The notes beneath the pieces were generated by a model. That model made no database searches, was not told the DNA's origin, and saw only the letters and a program-made list of their open reading frames with translations. Below, in pieces: positions 46,036 through 60,401 of a stretch of 64,000 bases of DNA. Position numbers and translations under genes: made by a program. Source of the DNA: Hemileia vastatrix (Eukaryota; Basidiomycota; Pucciniomycetes; Pucciniales; Zaghouaniaceae); contig JASXTE010000009.1 of assembly GCA_030280995.1 (NCBI GenBank), positions 35,324,001-35,388,000 on the forward strand, written 5' to 3'. How positions within the stretch are numbered: the stretch's first letter is position 1; every line of letters begins with the position of its first letter.

Positions 46036-46314
46036 ATGACTACCAACAACCAGACGGATGGTCAAGAGTTCAATCCCCCAAGATACCGATATATAACTCT
46101 CACTGGTGGTCAAGAGCCCTTACCACCGGCTTACTATGATATAGCTCATAGAGGTGGTTACTTGTTTGAGCCCCCACCATACTTTACACTCTTTCGTGAA
46201 GAAGGTCAAGGGGGTGCTCCCCCACCATACCATGAAATAAATCAGGCTGGTGCACAGGGTAACAACCCTCCAGCAAACCATGATGCAAATCAGAATGGTG
46301 CACAAGGGACTTAA
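46036..46314 (+). CDS. 92-aa PPxY-repeat microprotein, unit 31 (haplotype B)
   Basis: Val9Gly and Arg54, plus silent changes at Thr7 (acg), Pro31 (ccg) and Glu45 (gag). The base two before the ATG is C rather than A. The tail returns to A-type after the A10T2A10 tract, by about 46907. Confidence 0.55.
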   Translation: MTTNNQTDGQEFNPPRYRYITLTGGQEPLPPAYYDIAHRGGYLFEPPPYFTLFREEGQGGAPPPYHEINQAGAQGNNPPANHDANQNGAQGT

Positions 46315-47341
46315 TCCCACTTCATATTGTAATGTAATTTAGTTAACTCAAAGGGATGTTCATAATCTCCCAATGCAAGAAAAAAACAATATATTTCTAG
46401 TTGATTCTTTTTCCCCTGTGATAGTGCATATTTAATGACAATATATACTAAATAGTTAAATTAAATGTGTAATGCATATTCACATTTTATGATATGTATG
46501 CATAGCCAATATCACCTTATATTGTATGTGTAACAAGTATGCATATTGTAAAACTCATTCAAAATAACTGATATTTATATACTAATATTGGTTAAAGTTT
46601 TTTTCAAAATTAATACCTCTTAATCCCCAACACACTAAAAAACCCTTTAAAACTTAAAAAAGCTAAAAAACCACATGACGTAACATATAGAATCAAATTA
46701 TGTCTATCAATGAGGATTAAACATAAAACCATAATACATAAGGCTAGCCAAAAAAAAAATTAAAAAAAAAATAACACAAAAAAAAGCAAAAATTATTGTG
46801 AAAAATGAAAATTGACCAAAAGACACCTTAAAACTCAGAATTTGAAAAATGTCAACAAGACATGAAATGTAGAGAAATTTAAGGGCTATCCAATGGTGAT
46901 AGCCACATATCTTAAAGCCAAATATTCATTCCAGGAATGAAGAAAAACCAATAATTAAAACAATAATCTCTCTTATAAGACATGAACAAACAGCACCAAA
47001 CATCACAAAAAAGGCCCCTACAGATGTTGGAAGATGAAAATGTCATTTATCCAAGTCAAAGGGTGTTCACAAAACCCAGAAAGCAGAAAAATAAACTTGA
47101 TGTCTAGTTCTTACTATAATCCCATGTGATAATGCATATTTTATAAGAATTTAAATTTAATATTTAGATTAAATGTGAAATGCATATACACATGTAATTC
47201 CAGATGCATACCTAATATCACCTAATTTGGTTTTGTACCTAGTATGCATTTTGAATAAATTTTGAGTAAAAAATATGATGTATATATAAAAAAATTAGAT
47301 CAAAGTGTTATCAAAATCAATAGTCTAACAGTTAGACACAA

Positions 47342-47620
47342 ATGACTACCAACAACCAGACAGATGTTCAAGAGTTCAATCCCCCAAGATACCGATATAT
47401 AACTCTCACTGGTGGTCAAGAGCCCTTACCACCAGCTTACTATGATATAGCTCATAGAGGTGGTTACTTGTTTGAACCCCCACCATACTTTACACTCTTT
47501 TGTGAAGAAGGTCAAGGGGGTGCTCCCCCACCATACCATGAAATAAATCAGGCTGGTGCACAGGGTAACAACCCTCCAGCAAACCATGATGCAAATCAGA
47601 ATGGTGCACAAGGGACTTAA
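47342..47620 (+). CDS. 92-aa PPxY-repeat microprotein, unit 32
   Basis: Asn13/Cys54 reference protein; tract A8T7A6; two private substitutions in the tail (near 48100 and 48120). Confidence 0.55.
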   Translation: MTTNNQTDVQEFNPPRYRYITLTGGQEPLPPAYYDIAHRGGYLFEPPPYFTLFCEEGQGGAPPPYHEINQAGAQGNNPPANHDANQNGAQGT

Positions 47621-48647
47621 TCCCACTTCATATTGTAATGTAATTTAGTTAACTCAAAGGGATGTTCATAATCTCCCAATGCAAGAAAAAAACAATATAT
47701 TTCTAGTTGATTCTTTTTCCCCTGTGATAGTGCATATTTAATGACAATATATACTAAATAGTTAAATTAAATGTGTAATGCATATTCACATTTTATGATA
47801 TGTATGCATAGCAAATATCACCTTATATTGTATGTGTAACAAGTATGCATATTGTAAAACTCATTCAAAATAACTGATATTTATATACTAATATTGATTA
47901 AAGTTTTTTTCAAAATTAATACCTCTTAATCCCCAACACACTAAAAAACCCTTCAAAACTTAAAAAAGCTAAAAAAACCACATGACGTAACATATAGAAT
48001 CAAATTATGTCTATCAATGAAGATTAAACATAAAACTATAATACATAAGGCTAGCCAAAAAAAATTTTTTTAAAAAATAACACAAAAAAAAGCAAAAATA
48101 ATTGTGAAAAATGAAAATTAACCAAAAGACACCTTAAAACTCAGAATTTGAAAAATGTCAACAAGACATGAAATGTAGAGAAATTTAAGGGCTATCCAAT
48201 GGTGATAGCCACATATCTTAAAGCCAAATATTCATTCCAGGAATGAAGAAAAACCAATAATTAAAACAATAATCTCTCTTATAAGACATGAACAAACAGC
48301 ACCAAACATCACAAAAAAGGCCCCTACAGATGTTGGAAGATGAAAATGTCATTTATCCAAGTCAAAGGGTGTTCACAAAACCCAGAAAGCAGAAAAATAA
48401 ACTTGATGTCTAGTTCTTACTATAATCCCATGTGATAATGCATATTTTATAAGAATTTAAATTTAATATTTAGATTAAATGTGAAATGCATATACACATG
48501 TAATTCCAGATGCATACCTAATATCACCTAATTTTGTTTTGTACCTAGTATGCATTTTGAATAAATTTTGAGTAAAAAATATGATGTATATATAAAAAAA
48601 TTAGATCAAAGTGTTATCAAAATCAATAGTCTAACAGTTAGACACAA

Positions 48648-48926
48648 ATGACTACCAACAACCAGACAGATGTTCAAGAGTTCAATCCCCCAAGATACCG
48701 ATATATAACTCTCACTGGTGGTCAAGAGCCCTTACCACCAGCTTACTATGATATAGCTCATAGAGGTGGTTACTTGTTTGAACCCCCACCATACTTTACA
48801 CTCTTTTGTGAAGAAGGTCAAGGGGGTGCTCCCCCACCATACCATGAAATAAATCAGGCTGGTGCACAGGGTAACAACCCTCCAGCAAACCATGATGCAA
48901 ATCAGAATGGTGCACAAGGGACTTAA
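48648..48926 (+). CDS. 92-aa PPxY-repeat microprotein, unit 33
   Basis: Asn13/Cys54 reference protein. Private changes in block A (G to T near 48535) and in the tail (T to G at 49440). Confidence 0.55.
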   Translation: MTTNNQTDVQEFNPPRYRYITLTGGQEPLPPAYYDIAHRGGYLFEPPPYFTLFCEEGQGGAPPPYHEINQAGAQGNNPPANHDANQNGAQGT

Positions 48927-49953
48927 TCCCACTTCATATTGTAATGTAATTTAGTTAACTCAAAGGGATGTTCATAATCTCCCAATGCAAGAAAAAAACA
49001 ATATATTTCTAGTTGATTCTTTTTCCCCTGTGATAGTGCATATTTAATGACAATATATACTAAATAGTTAAATTAAATGTGTAATGCATATTCACATTTT
49101 ATGATATGTATGCATAGCAAATATCACCTTATATTGTATGTGTAACAAGTATGCATATTGTAAAACTCATTCAAAATAACTGATATTTATATACTAATAT
49201 TGATTAAAGTTTTTTTCAAAATTAATACCTCTTAATCCCCAACACACTAAAAAACCCTTCAAAACTTAAAAAAGCTAAAAAAACCACATGACGTAACATA
49301 TAGAATCAAATTATGTCTATCAATGAAGATTAAACATAAAACTATAATACATAAGGCTAGCCAAAAAAAATTTTTTTAAAAAATAACACAAAAAAAAGCA
49401 AAAATTATTGTGAAAAATGAAAATTGACCAAAAGACACCGTAAAACTCAGAATTTGAAAAATGTCAACAAGACATGAAATGTAGAGAAATTTAAGGGCTA
49501 TCCAATGGTGATAGCCACATATCTTAAAGCCAAATATTCATTCCAGGAATGAAGAAAAACCAATAATTAAAACAATAATCTCTCTTATAAGACATGAACA
49601 AACAGCACCAAACATCACAAAAAAGGCCCCTACAGATGTTGGAAGATGAAAATGTCATTTATCCAAGTCAAAGGGTGTTCACAAAACCCAGAAAGCAGAA
49701 AAATAAACTTGATGTCTAGTTCTTACTATAATCCCATGTGATAATGCATATTTTATAAGAATTTAAATTTAATATTTAGATTAAATGTGAAATGCATATA
49801 CACATGTAATTCCAGATGCATACCTAATATCACCTAATTTGGTTTTGTACCTAGTATGCATTTTGAATAAATTTTGAGTAAAAAATATGATGTATATATA
49901 AAAAAATTAGATCAAAGTGTTATCAAAATCAATAGTCTAACAGTTAGACACAA

Positions 49954-50232
49954 ATGACTACCAACAACCAGACAGATGTTCAAGAGTTCAATCCCCCAAG
50001 ATACCGATATATAACTCTCACTGGTGGTCAAGAGCCCTTACCACCAGCTTACTATGATATAGCTCATAGAGGTGGTTACTTGTTTGAACCCCCACCATAC
50101 TTTACACTCTTTTGTGAAGAAGGTCAAGGGGGTGCTCCCCCACCATACCATGAAATAAATCAGGCTGGTGCACAGGGTAACAACCCTCCAGCAAACCATG
50201 ATGCAAATCAGAATGGTGCACAAGGGACTTAA
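49954..50232 (+). CDS. 92-aa PPxY-repeat microprotein, unit 34
   Basis: Asn13/Cys54 reference protein; tract A8T8A5. Confidence 0.55.
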   Translation: MTTNNQTDVQEFNPPRYRYITLTGGQEPLPPAYYDIAHRGGYLFEPPPYFTLFCEEGQGGAPPPYHEINQAGAQGNNPPANHDANQNGAQGT

Positions 50233-51259
50233 TCCCACTTCATATTGTAATGTAATTTAGTTAACTCAAAGGGATGTTCATAATCTCCCAATGCAAGAAA
50301 AAAACAATATATTTCTAGTTGATTCTTTTTCCCCTGTGATAGTGCATATTTAATGACAATATATACTAAATAGTTAAATTAAATGTGTAATGCATATTCA
50401 CATTTTATGATATGTATGCATAGCAAATATCACCTTATATTGTATGTGTAACAAGTATGCATATTGTAAAACTCATTCAAAATAACTGATATTTATATAC
50501 TAATATTGATTAAAGTTTTTTTCAAAATTAATACCTCTTAATCCCCAACACACTAAAAAACCCTTCAAAACTTAAAAAAGCTAAAAAAACCACATGACGT
50601 AACATATAGAATCAAATTATGTCTATCAATGAAGATTAAACATAAAACTATAATACATAAGGCTAGCCAAAAAAAATTTTTTTTAAAAATAACACAAAAA
50701 AAAGCAAAAATTATTGTGAAAAATGAAAATTGACCAAAAGACACCTTAAAACTCAGAATTTGAAAAATGTCAACAAGACATGAAATGTAGAGAAATTTAA
50801 GGGCTATCCAATGGTGATAGCCACATATCTTAAAGCCAAATATTCATTCCAGGAATGAAGAAAAACCAATAATTAAAACAATAATCTCTCTTATAAGACA
50901 TGAACAAACAGCACCAAACATCACAAAAAAGGCCCCTACAGATGTTGGAAGATGAAAATGTCATTTATCCAAGTCAAAGGGTGTTCACAAAACCCAGAAA
51001 GCAGAAAAATAAACTTGATGTCTAGTTCTTACTATAATCCCATGTGATAATGCATATTTTATAAGAATTTAAATTTAATATTTAGATTAAATGTGAAATG
51101 CATATACACATGTAATTCCAGATGCATACCTAATATCACCTAATTTGGTTTTGTACCTAGTATGCATTTTGAATAAATTTTGAGTAAAAAATATGATGTA
51201 TATATAAAAAAATTAGATCAAAGTGTTATCAAAATCAATAGTCTAACAGTTAGACACAA

Positions 51260-51538
51260 ATGACTACCAACAACCAGACAGATGTTCAAGAGTTCAATCC
51301 CCCAAGATACCGATATATAACTCTCACTGGTGGTCAAGAGCCCTTACCACCAGCTTACTATGATATAGCTCATAGAGGTGGTTACTTGTTTGAACCCCCA
51401 CCATACTTTACACTCTTTTGTGAAGAAGGTCAAGGGGGTGCTCCCCCACCATACCATGAAATAAATCAGGCTGGTGCACAGGGTAACAACCCTCCAGCAA
51501 ACCATGATGCAAATCAGAATGGTGCACAAGGGACTTAA
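51260..51538 (+). CDS. 92-aa PPxY-repeat microprotein, unit 35
   Basis: Asn13/Cys54 reference protein; tract A8T7A6. Confidence 0.55.
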   Translation: MTTNNQTDVQEFNPPRYRYITLTGGQEPLPPAYYDIAHRGGYLFEPPPYFTLFCEEGQGGAPPPYHEINQAGAQGNNPPANHDANQNGAQGT

Positions 51539-52565
51539 TCCCACTTCATATTGTAATGTAATTTAGTTAACTCAAAGGGATGTTCATAATCTCCCAATGC
51601 AAGAAAAAAACAATATATTTCTAGTTGATTCTTTTTCCCCTGTGATAGTGCATATTTAATGACAATATATACTAAATAGTTAAATTAAATGTGTAATGCA
51701 TATTCACATTTTATGATATGTATGCATAGCAAATATCACCTTATATTGTATGTGTAACAAGTATGCATATTGTAAAACTCATTCAAAATAACTGATATTT
51801 ATATACTAATATTGATTAAAGTTTTTTTCAAAATTAATACCTCTTAATCCCCAACACACTAAAAAACCCTTCAAAACTTAAAAAAGCTAAAAAAACCACA
51901 TGACGTAACATATAGAATCAAATTATGTCTATCAATGAAGATTAAACATAAAACTATAATACATAAGGCTAGCCAAAAAAAATTTTTTTAAAAAATAACA
52001 CAAAAAAAAGCAAAAATTATTGTGAAAAATGAAAATTGACCAAAAGACACCTTAAAACTCAGAATTTGAAAAATGTCAACAAGACATGAAATGTAGAGAA
52101 ATTTAAGGGCTATCCAATGGTGATAGCCACATATCTTAAAGCCAAATATTCATTCCAGGAATGAAGAAAAACCAATAATTAAAACAATAATCTCTCTTAT
52201 AAGACATGAACAAACAGCACCAAACATCACAAAAAAGGCCCCTACAGATGTTGGAAGATGAAAATGTCATTTATCCAAGTCAAAGGGTGTTCACAAAACC
52301 CAGAAAGCAGAAAAATAAACTTGATGTCTAGTTCTTACTATAATCCCATGTGATAATGCATATTTTATAAGAATTTAAATTTAATATTTAGATTAAATGT
52401 GAAATGCATATACACATGTAATTCCAGATGCATACCTAATATCACCTAATTTGGTTTTGTACCTAGTATGCATTTTGAATAAATTTTGAGTAAAAAATAT
52501 GATGTATATATAAAAAAATTAGATCAAAGTGTTACCAAAATCAATAGTCTAACAGTTAGACACAA

Positions 52566-52844
52566 ATGACTACCAACAACCAGACAGATGTTCAAGAGTT
52601 CAATCCCCCAAGATACCGATCTATAACTCTCACTGGTGGTCAAGAGCCCTTACCACCAGCTTACTATGATATAGCTCATAGAGGTGGTTACTTGTTTGAA
52701 CCCCCACCATACTTTACACTCTTTTGTGAAGAAGGTCAAGGGGGTGCTCCCCCACCATACCATGAAATAAATCAGGCTGGTGCACAGGGTAACAACCCTC
52801 CAGCAAACCATGATGCAAATCAGAATGGTGCACAAGGGACTTAA
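52566..52844 (+). CDS. 92-aa PPxY-repeat microprotein, unit 36
   Basis: Private Tyr19Ser, two residues after the Tyr of the first PPxY motif, which stays intact. Also private changes near 52535 (block A) and 52948 (block B). Confidence 0.55.
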   Translation: MTTNNQTDVQEFNPPRYRSITLTGGQEPLPPAYYDIAHRGGYLFEPPPYFTLFCEEGQGGAPPPYHEINQAGAQGNNPPANHDANQNGAQGT

Positions 52845-53871
52845 TCCCACTTCATATTGTAATGTAATTTAGTTAACTCAAAGGGATGTTCATAATCTCC
52901 CAATGCAAGAAAAAAACAATATATTTCTAGTTGATTCTTTTTCCCCTATGATAGTGCATATTTAATGACAATATATACTAAATAGTTAAATTAAATGTGT
53001 AATGCATATTCACATTTTATGATATGTATGCATAGCAAATATCACCTTATATTGTATGTGTAACAAGTATGCATATTGTAAAACTCATTCAAAATAACTG
53101 ATATTTATATACTAATATTGATTAAAGTTTTTTTCAAAATTAATACCTCTTAATCCCCAACACACTAAAAAACCCTTCAAAACTTAAAAAAGCTAAAAAA
53201 ACCACATGACGTAACATATAGAATCAAATTATGTCTATCAATGAAGATTAAACATAAAACTATAATACATAAGGCTAGCCAAAAAAAATTTTTTTAAAAA
53301 ATAACACAAAAAAAAGCAAAAATTATTGTGAAAAATGAAAATTGACCAAAAGACACCTTAAAACTCAGAATTTGAAAAATGTCAACAAGACATGAAATGT
53401 AGAGAAATTTAAGGGCTATCCAATGGTGATAGCCACATATCTTAAAGCCAAATATTCATTCCAGGAATGAAGAAAAACCAATAATTAAAACAATAATCTC
53501 TCTTATAAGACATGAACAAACAGCACCAAACATCACAAAAAAGGCCCCTACAGATGTTGGAAGATGAAAATGTCATTTATCCAAGTCAAAGGGTGTTCAC
53601 AAAACCCAGAAAGCAGAAAAATAAACTTGATGTCTAGTTCTTACTATAATCCCATGTGATAATGCATATTTTATAAGAATTTAAATTTAATATTTAGATT
53701 AAATGTGAAATGCATATACACATGTAATTCCAGATGCATACCTAATATCACCTAATTTGGTTTTGTACCTAGTATGCATTTTGAATAAATTTTGAGTAAA
53801 AAATATGATGTATATATAAAAAAATTAGATCAAAGTGTTATCAAAATAAATAGTCTAACAGTTAGACACAA

Positions 53872-54150
53872 ATGACTACCAACAACCAGACAGATGTTCA
53901 AGAGTTCAATCCCCCAAGATACCGATATATAACTCTCACTGGTGGTCAAGAGCCCTTACCACCAGCTTACTATGATATAGCTCATAGAGGTGGTTACTTG
54001 TTTGAACCCCCACCATACTTTACACTCTTTTGTGAAGAAGGTCAAGGGGGTGCTCCCCCACCATACCATGAAATAAATCAGGCTGGTGCACAGGGTAACA
54101 ACCCTCCAGCAAACCATGATGCAAATCAGAATGGTGCACAAGGGACTTAA
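53872..54150 (+). CDS. 92-aa PPxY-repeat microprotein, unit 37
   Basis: Asn13/Cys54 reference protein. Three private non-coding changes: near 53848, 54235 and 54559. Confidence 0.55.
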   Translation: MTTNNQTDVQEFNPPRYRYITLTGGQEPLPPAYYDIAHRGGYLFEPPPYFTLFCEEGQGGAPPPYHEINQAGAQGNNPPANHDANQNGAQGT

Positions 54151-55177
54151 TCCCACTTCATATTGTAATGTAATTTAGTTAACTCAAAGGGATGTTCATA
54201 ATCTCCCAATGCAAGAAAAAAACAATATATTTCTACTTGATTCTTTTTCCCCTGTGATAGTGCATATTTAATGACAATATATACTAAATAGTTAAATTAA
54301 ATGTGTAATGCATATTCACATTTTATGATATGTATGCATAGCAAATATCACCTTATATTGTATGTGTAACAAGTATGCATATTGTAAAACTCATTCAAAA
54401 TAACTGATATTTATATACTAATATTGATTAAAGTTTTTTTCAAAATTAATACCTCTTAATCCCCAACACACTAAAAAACCCTTCAAAACTTAAAAAAGCT
54501 AAAAAAACCACATGACGTAACATATAGAATCAAATTATGTCTATCAATGAAGATTAAAAATAAAACTATAATACATAAGGCTAGCCAAAAAAAATTTTTT
54601 TAAAAAATAACACAAAAAAAAGCAAAAATTATTGTGAAAAATGAAAATTGACCAAAAGACACCTTAAAACTCAGAATTTGAAAAATGTCAACAAGACATG
54701 AAATGTAGAGAAATTTAAGGGCTATCCAATGGTGATAGCCACATATCTTAAAGCCAAATATTCATTCCAGGAATGAAGAAAAACCAATAATTAAAACAAT
54801 AATCTCTCTTATAAGACATGAACAAACAGCACCAAACATCACAAAAAAGGCCCCTACAGATGTTGGAAGATGAAAATGTCATTTATCCAAGTCAAAGGGT
54901 GTTCACAAAACCCAGAAAGCAGAAAAATAAACTTGATGTCTAGTTCTTACTATAATCCCATGTGATAATGCATATTTTATAAGAATTTAAATTTAATATT
55001 TAGATTAAATGTGAAATGCATATACACATGTAATTCCAGATGCATACCTAATATCACCTAATTTGGTTTTGTACCTAGTATGCATTTTGAATAAATTTTG
55101 AGTAAAAAATATGATGTATATATAAAAAAATTAGATCAAAGTGTTATCAAAATCAATAGTCTAACAGTTAGACACAA

Positions 55178-55456
55178 ATGACTACCAACAACCAGACAGA
55201 TGTTCAAGAGTTCAATCCCCCAAGATACCGATATATAACTCTCACTGGTGGTCAAGAGCCCTTACCACCAGCTTACTATGATATAGCTCATAGAGGTGGT
55301 TACTTGTTTGAACCCCCACCATACTTTACACTCTTTTGTGAAGAAGGTCAAGGGGGTGCTCCCCCACCATACCATGAAATAAATCAGGCTGGTGCACAGG
55401 GTAACAACCCTCCAGCAAACCATGATGCAAATCAGAATGGTGCACAAGGGACTTAA
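55178..55456 (+). CDS. 92-aa PPxY-repeat microprotein, unit 38
   Basis: Asn13/Cys54 reference protein; tract A8T8A5. Confidence 0.55.
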   Translation: MTTNNQTDVQEFNPPRYRYITLTGGQEPLPPAYYDIAHRGGYLFEPPPYFTLFCEEGQGGAPPPYHEINQAGAQGNNPPANHDANQNGAQGT

Positions 55457-56483
55457 TCCCACTTCATATTGTAATGTAATTTAGTTAACTCAAAGGGATG
55501 TTCATAATCTCCCAATGCAAGAAAAAAACAATATATTTCTAGTTGATTCTTTTTCCCCTGTGATAGTGCATATTTAATGACAATATATACTAAATAGTTA
55601 AATTAAATGTGTAATGCATATTCACATTTTATGATATGTATGCATAGCAAATATCACCTTATATTGTATGTGTAACAAGTATGCATATTGTAAAACTCAT
55701 TCAAAATAACTGATATTTATATACTAATATTGATTAAAGTTTTTTTCAAAATTAATACCTCTTAATCCCCAACACACTAAAAAACCCTTCAAAACTTAAA
55801 AAAGCTAAAAAAACCACATGACGTAACATATAGAATCAAATTATGTCTATCAATGAAGATTAAACATAAAACTATAATACATAAGGCTAGCCAAAAAAAA
55901 TTTTTTTTAAAAATAACACAAAAAAAAGCAAAAATTATTGTGAAAAATGAAAATTGACCAAAAGACACCTTAAAACTCAGAATTTGAAAAATGTCAACAA
56001 GACATGAAATGTAGAGAAATTTAAGGGCTATCCAATGGTGATAGCCACATATCTTAAAGCCAAATATTCATTCCAGGAATGAAGAAAAACCAATAATTAA
56101 AACAATAATCTCTCTTATAAGACATGAACAAACAGCACCAAACATCACAAAAAAGGCCCCTACAGATGTTGGAAGATGAAAATGTCATTTATCCAAGTCA
56201 AAGGGTGTTCACAAAACCCAGAAAGCAGAAAAATAAACTTGATGTCTAGTTTTTACTATAATCCCATGTGATAATGCATATTTTATAAGAATTTAAATTT
56301 AATATTTAGATTAAATGTGAAATGCATATACACATGTAATTCCAGATGCATACCTAATATCACCTAATTTGGTTTTGTACCTAGTATGCATTTTGAATAA
56401 ATTTTGAGTAAAAAATATGATGTATATATAAAAAAATTAGATCAAAGTGTTATCAAAATCAATAGTCTAACAGTTAGACACAA

Positions 56484-56762
56484 ATGACTACCAACAACCA
56501 GACAGATGTTCAAGAGTTCAATCCCCCAAGATACCGATATATAACTCTCACTGGTGGTCAAGAGCCCTTACCACCAGCTTACTATGATATAGCTCATAGA
56601 GGTGGTTACTTGTTTGAACCCCCACCATACTTTACACTCTTTTGTGAAGAAGGTCAAGGGGGTGCTCCCCCACCATACCATGAAATAAATCAGGCTGGTG
56701 CACAGGGTAACAACCCTCCAGCAAACCATGATGCAAATCAGAATGGTGCACAAGGGACTTAA
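56484..56762 (+). CDS. 92-aa PPxY-repeat microprotein, unit 39
   Basis: Asn13/Cys54 reference protein. Private C-to-T at about 56252 in block A; the tail carries the cacacatc variant shared with haplotype B units. Confidence 0.55.
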   Translation: MTTNNQTDVQEFNPPRYRYITLTGGQEPLPPAYYDIAHRGGYLFEPPPYFTLFCEEGQGGAPPPYHEINQAGAQGNNPPANHDANQNGAQGT

Positions 56763-57789
56763 TCCCACTTCATATTGTAATGTAATTTAGTTAACTCAAA
56801 GGGATGTTCATAATCTCCCAATGCAAGAAAAAAACAATATATTTCTAGTTGATTCTTTTTCCCCTGTGATAGTGCATATTTAATGACAATATATACTAAA
56901 TAGTTAAATTAAATGTGTAATGCATATTCACATTTTATGATATGTATGCATAGCAAATATCACCTTATATTGTATGTGTAACAAGTATGCATATTGTAAA
57001 ACTCATTCAAAATAACTGATATTTATATACTAATATTGATTAAAGTTTTTTTCAAAATTAATACCTCTTAATCCCCAACACACTAAAAAACCCTTCAAAA
57101 CTTAAAAAAGCTAAAAAAACCACATGACGTAACATATAGAATCAAATTATGTCTATCAATGAAGATTAAACATAAAACTATAATACATAAGGCTAGCCAA
57201 AAAAAATTTTTTTAAAAAATAACACAAAAAAAAGCAAAAATTATTGTGAAAAATGAAAATTGACCAAAAGACACCTTAAAACTCAGAATTTGAAAAATGT
57301 CAACAAGACATGAAATGTAGAGAAATTTAAGGGCTATCCAATGGTGATAGCCACACATCTTAAAGCCAAATATTCATTCCAGGAATGAAGAAAAACCAAT
57401 AATTAAAACAATAATCTCTCTTATAAGACATGAACAAACAGCACCAAACATCACAAAAAAGGCCCCTACAGATGTTGGAAGATGAAAATGTCATTTATCC
57501 AAGTCAAAGGGTGTTCACAAAACCCAGAAAGCAGAAAAATAAACTTGATGTCTAGTTCTTACTATAATCCCATGTGATAATGCATATTTTATAAGAATTT
57601 AAATTTAATATTTAGATTAAATGTGAAATGCATATACACATGTAATTCCAGATGCATACCTAATATCACCTAATTTGGTTTTGTACCTAGTATGCATTTT
57701 GAATAAATTTTGAGTAAAAAATATGATGTATATATAAAAAAATTAGATCAAAGTGTTATCAAAATCAATAGTCTAACAGTTAGACACAA

Positions 57790-58068
57790 ATGACTACCAA
57801 CAACCAGACAGATGTTCAAGAGTTCAATCCCCCAAGATACCGATATATAACTCTCACTGGTGGTCAAGAGCCCTTACCACCAGCTTACTATGATATAGCT
57901 CATAGAGGTGGTTACTTGTTTGAACCCCCACCATACTTTACACTCTTTTGTGAAGAAGGTCAAGGGGGTGCTCCCCCACCATACCATGAAATAAATCAGG
58001 CTGGTGCACAGGGTAACAACCCTCCAGCAAACCATGATGCAAATCAGAATGGTGCACAAGGGACTTAA
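57790..58068 (+). CDS. 92-aa PPxY-repeat microprotein, unit 40
   Basis: Asn13/Cys54 reference protein; tail with cacacatc, as in unit 39. Confidence 0.55.
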   Translation: MTTNNQTDVQEFNPPRYRYITLTGGQEPLPPAYYDIAHRGGYLFEPPPYFTLFCEEGQGGAPPPYHEINQAGAQGNNPPANHDANQNGAQGT

Positions 58069-59095
58069 TCCCACTTCATATTGTAATGTAATTTAGTTAA
58101 CTCAAAGGGATGTTCATAATCTCCCAATGCAAGAAAAAAACAATATATTTCTAGTTGATTCTTTTTCCCCTGTGATAGTGCATATTTAATGACAATATAT
58201 ACTAAATAGTTAAATTAAATGTGTAATGCATATTCACATTTTATGATATGTATGCATAGCAAATATCACCTTATATTGTATGTGTAACAAGTATGCATAT
58301 TGTAAAACTCATTCAAAATAACTGATATTTATATACTAATATTGATTAAAGTTTTTTTCAAAATTAATACCTCTTAATCCCCAACACACTAAAAAACCCT
58401 TCAAAACTTAAAAAAGCTAAAAAAACCACATGACGTAACATATAGAATCAAATTATGTCTATCAATGAAGATTAAACATAAAACTATAATACATAAGGCT
58501 AGCCAAAAAAAATTTTTTTAAAAAATAACACAAAAAAAAGCAAAAATTATTGTGAAAAATGAAAATTGACCAAAAGACACCTTAAAACTCAGAATTTGAA
58601 AAATGTCAACAAGACATGAAATGTAGAGAAATTTAAGGGCTATCCAATGGTGATAGCCACACATCTTAAAGCCAAATATTCATTCCAGGAATGAAGAAAA
58701 ACCAATAATTAAAACAATAATCTCTCTTATAAGACATGAACAAACAGCACCAAACATCACAAAAAAGGCCCCTACAGATGTTGGAAGATGAAAATGTCAT
58801 TTATCCAAGTCAAAGGGTGTTCACAAAACCCAGAAAGCAGAAAAATAAACTTGATGTCTAGTTCTTACTATAATCCCATGTGATAATGCATATTTTATAA
58901 GAATTTAAATTTAATATTTAGATTAAATGTGAAATGCATATACACATGTAATTCCAGATGCATACCTAATATCACCTAATTTGGTTTTGTACCTAGTATG
59001 CATTTTGAATAAATTTTGAGTAAAAAATATGATGTATATATAAAAAAATTAGATCAAAGTGTTATCAAAATCAATAGTCTAACAGTTAGACACAA

Positions 59096-59374
59096 ATGAC
59101 TACCAACAACCAGACAGATGTTCAAGAGTTCAATCCCCCAAGATACCGATATATAACTCTCACTGGTGGTCAAGAGCCCTTACCACCAGCTTACTATGAT
59201 ATAGCTCATAGAGGTGGTTACTTGTTTGAACCCCCACCATACTTTACACTCTTTTGTGAAGAAGGTCAAGGGGGTGCTCCCCCACCATACCATGAAATAA
59301 ATCAGGCTGGTGCACAGGGTAACAACCCTCCAGCAAACCATGATGCAAATCAGAATGGTGCACAAGGGACTTAA
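59096..59374 (+). CDS. 92-aa PPxY-repeat microprotein, unit 41
   Basis: Asn13/Cys54 reference protein; A-type throughout, tail cacatatc. Confidence 0.55.
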   Translation: MTTNNQTDVQEFNPPRYRYITLTGGQEPLPPAYYDIAHRGGYLFEPPPYFTLFCEEGQGGAPPPYHEINQAGAQGNNPPANHDANQNGAQGT

Positions 59375-60401
59375 TCCCACTTCATATTGTAATGTAATTT
59401 AGTTAACTCAAAGGGATGTTCATAATCTCCCAATGCAAGAAAAAAACAATATATTTCTAGTTGATTCTTTTTCCCCTGTGATAGTGCATATTTAATGACA
59501 ATATATACTAAATAGTTAAATTAAATGTGTAATGCATATTCACATTTTATGATATGTATGCATAGCAAATATCACCTTATATTGTATGTGTAACAAGTAT
59601 GCATATTGTAAAACTCATTCAAAATAACTGATATTTATATACTAATATTGATTAAAGTTTTTTTCAAAATTAATACCTCTTAATCCCCAACACACTAAAA
59701 AACCCTTCAAAACTTAAAAAAGCTAAAAAAACCACATGACGTAACATATAGAATCAAATTATGTCTATCAATGAAGATTAAACATAAAACTATAATACAT
59801 AAGGCTAGCCAAAAAAAATTTTTTTAAAAAATAACACAAAAAAAAGCAAAAATTATTGTGAAAAATGAAAATTGACCAAAAGACACCTTAAAACTCAGAA
59901 TTTGAAAAATGTCAACAAGACATGAAATGTAGAGAAATTTAAGGGCTATCCAATGGTGATAGCCACATATCTTAAAGCCAAATATTCATTCCAGGAATGA
60001 AGAAAAACCAATAATTAAAACAATAATCTCTCTTATAAGACATGAACAAACAGCACCAAACATCACAAAAAAGGCCCCTACAGATGTTGGAAGATGAAAA
60101 TGTCATTTATCCAAGTCAAAGGGTGTTCACAAAACCCAGAAAGCAGAAAAATAAACTTGATGTCTAGTTCTTACTATAATCCCATGTGATAATGCATATT
60201 TTATAAGAATTTAAATTTAATATTTAGATTAAATGTGAAATGCATATACACATGTAATTCCAGATGCATACCTAATATCACCTAATTTGGTTTTGTACCT
60301 AGTATGCATTTTGAATAAATTTTGAGTAAAAAATATGATGTATATATAAAAAAATTAGATCAAAGTGTTATCAAAATCAATAGTCTAACAGTTAGACACA
60401 A